Assembly (NCBI GenBank): GCA_016648135.1
Contig: JADDOH010023020.1
Span: 1-64,000, forward strand
Direction of reading: 5' to 3'
Source: Agrypnia vestita
Taxonomy: Eukaryota > Arthropoda > Insecta > Trichoptera > Phryganeidae
DNA length: 64,000 bases
The translations under genes were made by a program, and so were the position numbers. The notes under the pieces were generated by a model. It saw only the letters and a program-made list of their open reading frames with translations, did not search any database and was not told where the DNA came from. Position 1 is the stretch's first letter. Each line of letters starts with the position of its first letter. Below, one piece after another: positions 27,801 through 40,459 of this stretch.

Positions 27801-30800
27801 ATCTGGGGGCAGATAAACTTATCGTAATGTAATAATATTCCATATATGTTATTTTTGACCCACCGGAATGTAATTAATAAAGGAACAGAATAAATCCGAA
27901 CACAGACAGAACTTGGTCGAAGTAGATGAAAATGCAAATATTACTCAATATGAATTAGAACACAATTAATATCAAATGGTTTTCGGCAACTTGATCATAT
28001 ATATATATATAAGATGTACCTACCTACACGATGTAACTGAATCAATAAATGTTTTGATTTTTCAGGATTTGATTTTCGAATCACTGTAACCAATTATGGG
28101 TTTGCTTCATAAGTACTTCATTTTATGTTTTGTTGTTTTAAGCCATTAAGCTTATATTATTTATATTAATCAATGGTTTAAATTGGCTTTTGATAAAATT
28201 TGAAAAAAAGCAAATCTATTGAATCAATTCAAAGGTTTTGAGTTTCAGGATTTGATTTTTGAATCACTGAAACCAATTATGGGTTTGCTTCGTAAGTACC
28301 TACTTCATTTTATGGCCGTTTTGTTATTTTAAGCCATTAAGCTTATATTATTTATATTAATCAATGGTTTAAATAGGCTTTTGATAAAATTTGAAAAAAG
28401 CAAATCCGTTTATGATGGAATTATTCGGCTTTAAGATTTTCTTAAAGAAACTTTTCACTTAAACTTCGCAAACTTTGTCTAATGTCTCGTCTTTGCATAT
28501 TACTTGTATTGTGCGCACAGAGGGTGTTGGTCCCAATTACTCGACTTACAGTTCACAAGCCACCGCGTCCCGATGTTGACTGAAGAAGTCAAATGCGGCC
28601 GATGCAATCTAAAGAAATCTAACGTACACCTCATTTCGGGACTTGTTTTAGAGGAAATTAGCATACACGTAGGTACCTACTATTGCACGCAATCAAAGAT
28701 GGCTTATAATATTATTCAGGATATCATTGATGAAAAACAGAATTAATCTTCTGAAGGATTATCTTTTTTTAGCAAAAATATTGCCATATCTGTCGTATGT
28801 TAAACGAGCCATAACACTTACAGTCAAAATAAAATCGTAATGTCTCGTGGAATATTTTTCAAATGACACAATTTGGAAACATCTGCTCATTTAAAAATCG
28901 AACAGAAATAGCCACCCGTGTCAGCCGGGGTCCATTTCTGGCTGGTGGACCATTCCGAGTATCAAATACCGCGCGCCATTCCATTTTATAGACCGTGTCT
29001 GCATTTCGTATTTTATTTGGTTTTCAAACCCGCGAGTGATTTTTCACTATAGTTCAAGGACAACTCTGATTCCGTACACCGAATTGTCAGATTTATTCTT
29101 ATTTTATGGCTTTTTGTGACCTTAAGACGTTGAGGCATCTTTCTCATGTATTATGGAAATTTTTAGTTTGATATTTCACGAAAATTCGCTCCGCTCAGAT
29201 AAGTATTATCAGAATCTTCTTCTTCTTTTGTAAGATCCTTAATCTGTGTTGACAGGTCAGTCCAGACGAGGACGCCTCGTCACAAGACGTCGATTGACTC
29301 TGTATTCGGGCCTTATAGTCAGACGTAAATGATACAATTCACGGAATTCGAAGCATTCTACGATAGCGATTCAACACCATAGATAAATACTATACCAAAA
29401 ATGTGTAATTTACACATATTTTTAATCGTATTAAGGTTAGGCATCTCTAAATTCTTAAAATTAGAGATAAAATAGCATACGAAATTAACGCGCTGTAAGA
29501 CGCCTTGTTCGAGAGGTGAGATGCCCACCTAAAAAGGTGAAAGACTTCTGTAATTCGAAGAGACTGTATTACGTAAGGTATTCTAAAATAGGTGATGTCC
29601 TAAGCTTTCGAATAATGAGTCTTTTTTGCAGTATTTGTAAGGCCGGCGCCACACTACGCTAGATTTCTTTCCATAAAATCGGCCGTCAATTTTGATATTT
29701 TTGTTTGACAGGTTTAATTAATGAATTCAATCAATCAGGAAGTTCTAAAACGTAAAAAAATGTTAAATTATTCACAATTATGAATAATTAGCTTTCTAAT
29801 TGATTGAATTCACTAATTTCAAACCTGTAAAACTTAAAACTTCAAAATTGGCGGCACAATAACTGTTAAGACACAGAAATAGCAATTTTGCTTATTTCAG
29901 AATACGGCCGAATATGCGCTTATCAAACACACTACGCGAATGATCGGTTGATCGATTTTCTTTGCCGTTTTGACGCGGCCATCCGCGCAGTGTGGCGCCG
30001 GCCTAAGGCGATTCTGTGTTAGGACTGCCGATTTAATTGTCGTTAATCGGATATTTATGTATAAGATAAATGGTCGCGTTGCCGGATCGTGTTACACATT
30101 CCGCACACCGCTCGTGCACATGCCGTGGAAGTTCGTTAGAAGCGGATGTTCGGAAGGACACGGAGGCGTTGAGTCACCGGCGATAATAAATTAAGGGGGT
30201 ATTCTCATTAAAACCTTAAAATATAAGATAATTTCAGGATTTTCTGGTTTGAGTCTTCTGGGGTATTATGCCGTGTTAATACGACCTTTCTGGCCAAAAG
30301 AAAAAAGGCCAGAAAGATCGTATTAACGGCCAGAAAAAAGGCCAAAAAAGCCAAAACGGCATAATACCCCAGAAGACTCAAACCAGAAAATTCTGAGTAG
30401 TCGTGAAAACACACGGCCGTTCAGAATCTTCTGTGTGTAGTTTTCTGGGATATTCTGCCGTGTATATCTGACCTCCTTGGCCGGCGTTTAGGACCCCATT
30501 ACAGGGTGCATCATTATATCAGCGTTTAAAGTGTTTCTTAAAGGTACAATTTTTACAAAGCTAATCTGCGATTCCTGCACGCTATAAAACTGCATCGGTG
30601 TGCAGAACTGTAGGCCACGTCATTTTTACGTAAACCTTTCATTGTAATGTCCTTGATGTTAAAACTTTACATCATAACGAGAGCCAGGTCATCTGCATCC
30701 AGGTTACTTTTATAACTTTTGAAATATTTGAGATTCTTGCACAATTATGAGTCTAATATAGTATACCCAGAACAGTAGTTTATCTCCGGCCTGTCGGCGA

Positions 30801-33800
30801 ATTATTATACACCTAGTTTCTGCACTTAAATTGCAAGAACGCTGATTAACATCAACGTAGACTTTTAAAAACTCACAGTCTTTGTGATAATCAACACACC
30901 TTTTTACTAAAGCACCACAAACATAAAAAAGGCATTTTTTTCAGGAAGCGCATTTTTTTCTAGAGAGGCGGCTGCGAGCGCGAATGGCACCGAAGGCACG
31001 GCCCTTACTGCCGCCGCCTTGCGCCCCCATATTCTATGTCAATGTGTGCGTCACAGTGCGTGCGTACACGGCGCACGCACACATTCTAATGGGTAGCGGC
31101 CAGTTTGTGTGAAGACGTATTACTGTTCTTAGTTTGAGGACGGATTATACTAGGAAAAATGCAAAAAAAAGTTTAAATTAGAACTGTTTCACGAGAATCC
31201 CCCCTCGTAAGTGATGAGCCATTCCGCTGTAAAGAGTGAAAGTGCGATATTTCTCGGCGCCCGGTGACCCGGAGTTGACCCCTCGCCGAATTGCCACCCA
31301 CCGCACTCGCAAGTCCGCAATCTTTCTCTGTCTCCGAGAATATGACCTTTTCATCCTTGCCCAATTTAAATCTTTAAGCTTCGCCATCTGGGAAACTACT
31401 AATTGTGTACAATTCTTTTACTCGTATACAGGGTTATTTGGAAAACATTAACAAACTCGCAGGACTATATTCCTGCCTTGATTGTGAGTCGGAAATGTTA
31501 AAGCTGTTATGACCTAATATCGATAGTTATGGAGATATGCGACATCAAAGTTTGCATTTTTTAAAAATATTTCTGGCCTATTTTTTGTAAAACGTTGGAC
31601 TATCATTACAGTAACTTATATCGAATATGAAAAATTCATTCGACACGACGGAAAAGGTCCAAAGGCGTGGAATATTTGATGATTTAGTATCTCGATAAAA
31701 CAAGTACAAAATATATATGAGTATGATTATACAGACAATGATAGATATTCTAAGGGCCATAGCCTCCGGCCACCCGCCGGAGATCTACGAAGGACAGACA
31801 TACTCGCCTAGGGCGTGTGCCTCTTTTTATATGATTTACGAACAAAGGAGTCTTCTGTGTGAGTGTGAAGAAATCGTCTTGCTCGTGCCTCTATTTGCTT
31901 ATGTGGCATTCCTTGCCTCTGTGTGTGTGTGTGTGTGGCCTAGATTGGTGGTTTTCTGCATTATGGTATGAATTTGTTTTGGACCGTCTCTTAATTACTC
32001 ATATGAACAGCATGACAAACTCCAAACAACTTAATTAAATTCAAGTGCCGTTTCATTCATTAATACCGTTAAATGATATCTTATAAGGCCCGGGTGTTTT
32101 CGGTATATATGCATGATTGGTATATTGTGTTTAGAAAATTAGTTACATTAGGTAAACATTCATGGAAAGATGCCTGTCGCCTTTAAAGAATTAGCAAGTG
32201 GACGATATTTTCAAAAATACAATTGCTTGTAATGCCAAAGTTGTAGCCCTCCACAGTGCAATAATGCGACCTTTGGGGGCCTGCAATGAAATTTTACGAC
32301 CACTCTTCGTAAACCTCTTGTAATGGTCATCTCCTGTCGGCGCTGAAAGCTTTTACGACTCGATCACTGTGATTTACAGGACGAAGAAAATGTTGGATTT
32401 GATTCGAAACCTCGGAGCGTTTTAAGGAGATGAACGGTCGAAATTGGAGTTCGGGTGATTTGTGACGTGAATAAAACGGGATATTCCGCGATGTTCGTCG
32501 ACTCAGTTTGTTCGCGAAATAGTCACGATTTTGTTAAATGGCCGCTCCAGCTACATCGCTATTTTAGAGTCGCTACTTTCACACGTAGATCTCGAATAAG
32601 GTGGATCGGACACGTCTTTCGCATGCCAGGTTATCATGACAAGTCGTACCTCCTTGGAAACTCCGGAAAAAGGATTGGCCTTTGATTGGTCAACTGTTGT
32701 ACTACCAAAGCGGCGCAATGACAGGAGAACGTGGTTGTGCCTTGTAGGAAGTGAAGATGATGAATCATGACAGTTCCATCTTTGTATATATAAAAAAGTA
32801 ACCCATAAAAACTAAGTTTTTATTATACTCCCTTTCTCATTTACTAGTTGAAACATTTTTTTTCGCTTAACCTACGCGTTAGGCTTAGGTCGGGCGACCC
32901 TACGAAAGGGAGTAATAAAAAATTTCCAAAAATCCAAAATTATACTATAATCAGGTTTCGCGTCTACCAGATGCGTTGAAATATTTTCATACAACTTAAT
33001 AAGTTGTATGAAAAAACCATTCAAAATTTGAAAAATTCAATTTTTTTTTTTAACGAAAATTTGATAGATCTTCTTGATCGTCGCCACGAGTCTGCAGCTC
33101 GATTGGATCACAGGAAAGGGGTTTAAAATGGATCCAAAGTTTTTTTGTCAGACAAGAAGACAAGCAGACGCCACGATAATATAAAGGGAGTAAAAAGTGA
33201 ATGTCTATATTTCAACGATACAATCCTACCATGGGCGTGCAGTGAGAATAAAAAGCATGAGTTTTATTTAAACATAGGTATATTTGGAAATAAAATCGAA
33301 ATTAAAAATTTATCTGGCAGAATATTATGAAATATTAAACTCTGAACGATACCTATATTAATTATTGTGATTGGAATATTACGGGATATATCTCTTACTT
33401 CGGTTTCTTTTCTAAAATATATGCTTAGGAAAAGTCATGCTTCTTGTTCTCACTGCACCCCGCTGAATTCCACACCCTTTGATCGATCGAAACACAATTT
33501 TGAATAGTAACTCTATAGGCTCCTGCATAAGACGTGGAGACCCAACACCCTATTGAAATTTACTTCAATTTGTACCAATAATTCAGGTTCACTATTATGA
33601 GCAGAATTCTCCTTTAATTTCATAGAAAATTTTAGACTCGGTTAGCCACCTAGCTAACTTTCTTATTTTATTCCTCGCATCTATGGATAACAATCTGCGA
33701 GCCAGCGTTACGTATTATAATACGCCGGTTATAATATTTCCCGACCGGATATTAGGAACCGATTCATAATTTAAGTTGAACAACTCAACAATAAAATTAC

Positions 33801-36800
33801 AATAAAAATGTAATTTTCGCGAAATATCCGTCCGATAGAAAGTTGCGTCCGTATCGAAACAAGTCGTTCGCACCGAATTTCTCAACACTCCGCCGTCTCG
33901 GAACTCTTCGCCCAGCGATAAAAGCTCGAGGAACGTGTCTCCGTGCTGCTTGGGTCTCGCAACGCGATTGTTTTAATATTCCTAATTTATAATAAAACAA
34001 TTATAGTTGGTTTTCTAATAAATTGGAATCGTTCGATTATGCGCGGGGACAAATTGTTATTTTATTTATATTATTTTCACTTTCGTTATTTTAAATTAAT
34101 TTGAATACATAATCCCGAAACATTAAGCTTCGTAATAAGAATCGCGCATAGACACAACGATCACGCCATATTTAAATAATTATATTTTAAATTGTACGGT
34201 ATTATGTATTATATTAAGTGGATAATTAGCGAAGTCGATTGATTTATACAATTTAAATAATTATATTTTAAATTGTACGGTGTTATGTATTATATTAAGT
34301 GGATAATTAGCGAAGTCGATTGATTCATACCAGTGTTTCATTTTGGAGCTCGCTGTGTTACTACTCAGTCAGAACAAAAAGCCGCCTTCCCAAAGTTACT
34401 ACTCAACAGCGAATCCTGGAACCTTACCAGCAGCGTATTGAGTTTTATCAACATTCCCGGCGTGCGATGGTTTGACTGCTCGAGAAACACACAAATAAGG
34501 GTAGGATGCGACAGCCATGGTTCGAAAAAGAAGAGATTCGCACGGCTTGGTTACATTTTGCAATGAAATGAGGGTCAAATGTTCTATCAAAAATGCAGAA
34601 ACGGTGTAAGAAGTCCTGTCATCGGGTTCATCGTTCAGTGCTGACGGGAGTAAGTGTGTGCAAAGCTACTTTCGTCGTGTTGAGCTGTGACCCAAGCAAA
34701 AGATTTGCATATGCGGCCAAGCGTACTTTCATATCTTTCTCTAAAGGTACTGATACACATTAGTGGCACGTGAGCACGCGCAGTATTGACCTTCTTTAGC
34801 CCTTGCTTATTACTGGCATGTGTGTTCGCACATTGCTAGTAATAAGCATGCTCATTAGTGGCATGCTCAAAAATCAACCGCCGGTTGATTTATGAGCATG
34901 CTAATGTCATTCACCACGACAAAGGGTATCTTTTGAGCATGTGTGAACAGGCTTGCTTATTATGAGCATGCTAATGTCATTCGCGACTAGTATCGATTAG
35001 CGATCTTCTTAGTCCGCGACAGATGAAACAAATATGGCGCGTTGGGGAGATGATAAAACATTAGGTACTTTTCGTGACTTAATGACAGGACTGTTGACAT
35101 CGAGGCAGGGAGACCAATAAAGCGCAACATAAAAACATCGCGTATTACTACATTGCGCGATCAGCAATCGGGTTGGTACACAGAGCTCGACCAACGTAAA
35201 TTGGCGTGCGGCGACTTTGGAACACGCACCGTCCGCACCCGGCGGTAACCCCTCGCCCTGTCATTCAGTTCGATCTCGTATTTGCGCGCGAGCTGTGACG
35301 TTTCGATTTCCAATATACACTGAATTATGTCCAAAACAGTCTTGCAACACCTCGCAGGTGGTGCAAGAACAATTGCCAATGTAGTTTTAAAGTTTTGCGA
35401 AGCTGAAAAGGCAAATAATGGACCGATATTTACAGGACTCTAGACAGAGCGGCCGCCATTTCTATTATAATATCATAAAATATATTTGTCAATGTACCGG
35501 ACACTCTGAATATTATGATTGTGTAATAAATTTACACCCTGTCAACTTCTGTTTCGCGACAGGGACGCCCTCCCTCACACGCCAATTTATACTGGTGGCA
35601 TTCTACGTAGAGGCGGGCTGAGGCAGAGCGGCAATGTCGGTTTTGACGTAAAATTTCGTCGCGCCGCGGAGTTATAAATGAGTTTTAAATGCTAAGTTAT
35701 TGCGAGTTTAATTAATAAGCGCCCACCCGCCACATCTGATATGTCAGCGGTTTCATAACCGATACAGTATCTTTTCACTGCGCTTTCGAGCGGAGGTCGC
35801 CGTCTCCCAACTCTTGCCACACCAATTGTGTATATGGTACTCTTTTTAAATTAATCCGCACGTCTTAACGGAGTACGTTCACTATTTGCTCAATCATTGC
35901 AGTCGCTCCTCACTTAACTGTCTTCTCGCTTTACGACCGTTCACATTTACGACCGTTCCAGCATTACATTTTTCGCCTTCCATTATCGCTAGCGGAGTTG
36001 TTGATGAGGTCGAGAAGCACCTTACCCGATATTCACTCAATAAATCAGTGTTGAAATGAAAGCATCGAGGGCTGTTCTACTCGGTATCTAAAATTCATAA
36101 TAAATCGCACGCATACTGCACCGATCGAATAAACTTATGTACTGAATTGTATCGCTTACATTTACGTTCCTTTAACTTGCAAATACTTACAAATTTTGTA
36201 AAAGTAATACATGGCTAATTGAAAAAGCATAAACAATTCAGTAATGTCTGTGGTGAACTAAAATATATATTATTATTAATATTTAATGCATCAACTTTGT
36301 GGTTAGGCATTATAAGAGAATGTTAGTTAACTTAGTTAAAACCACTACCAGATTTAGGCCCGGTTGTTTCAAGTTCGATCAAAGTAAGCGGTCGATCAGA
36401 GCATAGATTTTTACGAAAACGGATCGTCTGATTGGTGGAGAACGTAAAAATCTATGCTTTAAAAGAACGCTTACTTTGATCCAACTTGAAACAACCGGGC
36501 CTTAGGTAACCGATAATAACCGAATCAATTTTCCGTATAGCCCTTTGTTTAATTTAACTTTCACAAAAGATTTGGTAACACCCACTTTTAACCCCGCCCC
36601 CTTCACTCTTCACCTTCAGGCTAATCAGTGGATGTTTGTCTCTGACAAGATTAACACGCAGTGATCAATATTGGTGAAAGTTTAACAATACTGTGGTTGT
36701 GGTGGATAGTGTTGTGAATATAGTAGTGTAGTGTTGGTCCTGACTAAGAGACGGGTATGTCTCGAAACTGGTAGACCCTAAATCTGCTAGTGGTTTTTAC

Positions 36801-39800
36801 TAAGTTAACTAACATTCTGTTATAATATATAAGTTCTTCAGCTCTCAATAGGGTTGACTATTTGTCTCTCATATTTGTGTCCGCAGGGTACAATTTTGTG
36901 TTCACACAAACTAATAGAATATTTTTTTGTTTTTCAGGTCCGTTGCAGGTTGTCAACGGAGGTCTGCTGCAAACTGAAGCCAAAGTCAGCCCAGACCACG
37001 GCGCAGACGTACACCACCAACTACCAGTCCACATCGGGCCAGAAGATCGACTCTGCGTCCCAGCTGACCACCGGCTCCGGGCTGATCCATGTACCTGGAA
37101 ACGACTTCAGTCAGAATGTCGCCAGTCACGTGAACTCTGGACTTATTCACGTACCCGGAACTCCGGGCGAAACGGGCTTCGGCCAAACAGGATTCGATCA
37201 AACAATTTATCAAGGGTACAACCAGATCACCGGGAAACCTTCCGATGAAGTTCGTCCGCCCTTCACGAGCCCCGGACAAAGTGGGCTGTTCAAGGATTCT
37301 GTCATCTCTCAAACGCAACAGCAGGTGTACACGAAGCCTTCATTCGGCAACGTGAAGAAACCTGGCATTCCATACTTGCCTCCGGATGATGAGACAGTTA
37401 CGCCTTACGTATACACGGAGCCTCAGAATCCCTACAATCCCGAAACTACGCCGAAACCTTACAAACCCGCTCCTTTCCCGACACTTCCAGCACCTAAACC
37501 TACACCATATGTACCCAAACCCACACCGTATGTGCCCAAACCCACACCATATGTGCCTCAACCCACACCGTACGTGCCTCAACCCACACCTTACGTGCCA
37601 AAACCCACACCTTACGTACCAGCATCGAAACCCACTCCTTACGTACCAGCATCGAAGCCTACACCATACGTGCCTAAGCCTAATCCGTACGAACCACAAC
37701 CTACACCATACGTGCCTCAACCCACACCATATGTGCCCAAACCCACACCGTATGTGCCTCAACCCACACCATATGTACCTCAACCCACACCGTACGTGCC
37801 TAAGCCCACACCATACGTGCCTCAACCCACACCGTACGTGCCTAAGCCCACGCCTTATGTACCACCCGCACCCAAGCCTACACCGTACGTGCCTAAACCA
37901 ACACCGTACGTGCCCCAACCCACACCGTACGTGCCACCTGCGCCGAGGCCCACACCTTCAAAGCCCCGAGTGACCGGACCTGGATATCTTCCTCCTGTGG
38001 ATGATGAGAGCCCCCAATCTTCGTTCGGAAGCCAGCAAATTGTTCCAGGACCTGATGACACCGAGGGCGGAATTATTCTAGACGAAACCAGGAATCTTCC
38101 ACCTAAAGGTAATACATTTGTTTTATGGGGCTTAAGATAAAATGGAATTTGAACTTAGCTAAAATGTTGACACAATATCCAACAATGTTGACCTTCGCCT
38201 TCTTCCAGGAAGGTGTCTCTGGAATAAAACAAAGGGATCCTACCATCCTTCTTATATTGTTCAATTTGGTAACTATACATGTCCCCTAGCCGGGTTACTC
38301 TCAAGCACGACTGCACCATAACCGCAATGGACTACATCACTAGATAGCACCGTTTTAAATCAAAATTCATGTCACTTGCACTGTTTACAATGATTTTGTA
38401 AATAAAACTCATTCATACACAATGTTTCCTTTAAAGGAATTAAAAAAAATTGTACAAATCATTTGGAGTAACTTTACGTCTACGAGTTTCAATACCACTG
38501 TATCTTTGTCTAATTATATTATCTATTACTAATTTGTATTTGGTAAACCAGTTAATTTTTGAAGGGGGGCGTGGCTACTGGCGAGTTGTGGGGGTGCGGA
38601 AGATTGACAAGTAGACACTGAAATGGGGAATATATAAAATATACAATGGGTTATTCGTAAAATTTAACTGATTATTAGACGTTTTTGATTATTTAGACGT
38701 TTTTGAATGTAATATTATGACGTTTCTTGATTTATAATATTTCTAAATTAATCATGATTTTTAACACTAATATCTATTGATTTTTACTATTTGTATGAAG
38801 AATCTCAATACTATTTTAATTTTTAAATGTGTGGCCTATCTCCAAAAGATGGTTCGCGAATTCCGAGTTGTTATTATTGAGACATCCTAAATGTTCTTTT
38901 ATTCTAAGATTAAAACACCGTGCCTTTTTACCAATACAAAATGCCAAACATTCATTGCAAATGAATTTATATACCTATGCCGGAATGATTTAGCGGGTCC
39001 ATTTTGTTTATGGAGTTAATGAGTTTTCTTAAGCTCTTGTTAGTATAAAATGCTACTCTGATATAATTTGGTAAACTTTTAGTCCCCTTTTACTGAAATT
39101 TTATTTATGTATGATATTTTGAATAAATATTTCATATATAAATATATTTGATACAATTTTTAGCTTACTAAAAAAACAATACCTTTTTAGGCATGAAACT
39201 AAAATATTTTGAAATGAATATTTTACCACAGCTGTTCCTATGGTTCGTGGAAGAATTTTCTTTTTTTATGCTTCATTTTATTATGCGTTGACTTGAGATC
39301 TAAATTGTTTGATGAAGAAGTCCATCAAATTTTAGGGCAGAGGATCCAGTGAACGCTTCTCTTGTCGTGTGCTCAAAATGAAAAATAATTGACAATTTTG
39401 GAGTTGTTGATTAGTTTACAATAAATGTAACCAATGCATGGCTAAAAAATGTGCTATATGTACTCGTAAATGCTTTATTAATGAAAAATACACGAAATAA
39501 GTGGGAACGTTGAAAATATTTTCCCTGTGCTGATGATAGTTAAGCATTGTTGCTATATTTACTTATGGAGGTCATTGAATTTTCAGATAACCCGGTGCCT
39601 ATCATTCCTTCCGGATGTGCTGCGGCCCTAAAGTGCACCCCCAAGGAGTTCTGCACGGCCGAGGGAGTGATTTCCAACTCCACCGTGATCCTCACCAAGG
39701 AGCAGGAAGACTTCAGAGTCCCTCTTACGGTATGTTGCTAAATAATATTGGGCATTTCAGAAAGCAATGTTTTAGAGTTTTTTTGCCTGGAGGAATTGAA

Positions 39801-40425
39801 AATGGCCAAAAGCTAAATAAAATTCATCGAAACACTTTCAGTATAGGATTATGTGTCTGTGCTGTTATGCAGTTTAGTACTCTAATATGAAAATAATATA
39901 ACTATGCATAGAAGGTTTCTAATTTTGTTATACATGTACCTTCAAAGAATATTGTAACTTTCAACTAGCATGGAATTAATCTAAAAAAAAGAATAAAATA
40001 TAAAAGAGATGTTAATTTATACTACAATGCCTCTGGTTCTTGATCAGAATTATTGAATCGTAGAAAAGTGTTAACACAGATAAATAAACTTGAGCAACTA
40101 GATTGTTAAATAAAGTATAAGAAGCTGTAATATTACAGTTTTATCAAAAATTAATAGTTTGATATTTTTAATGAATAATTCAGGATTTAGTGATTAATTA
40201 ACCAAATGCTATATTTGTAGTTTTCGGCTGCATCTTCAATTGTTATATTCCTTATTAGACAATCACAATCATTGGCATAGTTTCCTTCACTCTAGATTTA
40301 TTATCTCTGCACTTATCGACTATTGACCAGATATGTAAACTTAATTATCAACCCCAGTCTCACGTACATTATATTCTGCCCATATGTTACATATATATAT
40401 ACTATATATATTATATATATATAAT

Positions 40426-40459
<34 letters not shown>

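Noticed and set aside
37494..37935. Regular repeats considered as a CRISPR-like array
   Set aside because: The units are contiguous 21-bp coding repeats with no spacers, inside a eukaryotic exon.
37340..37973. Frames of about 190 codons on both strands in the repeat block
   Set aside because: A 21-bp tandem repeat keeps every frame open; only the PTPYVP frame joins clip domain 1 to clip domain 2.
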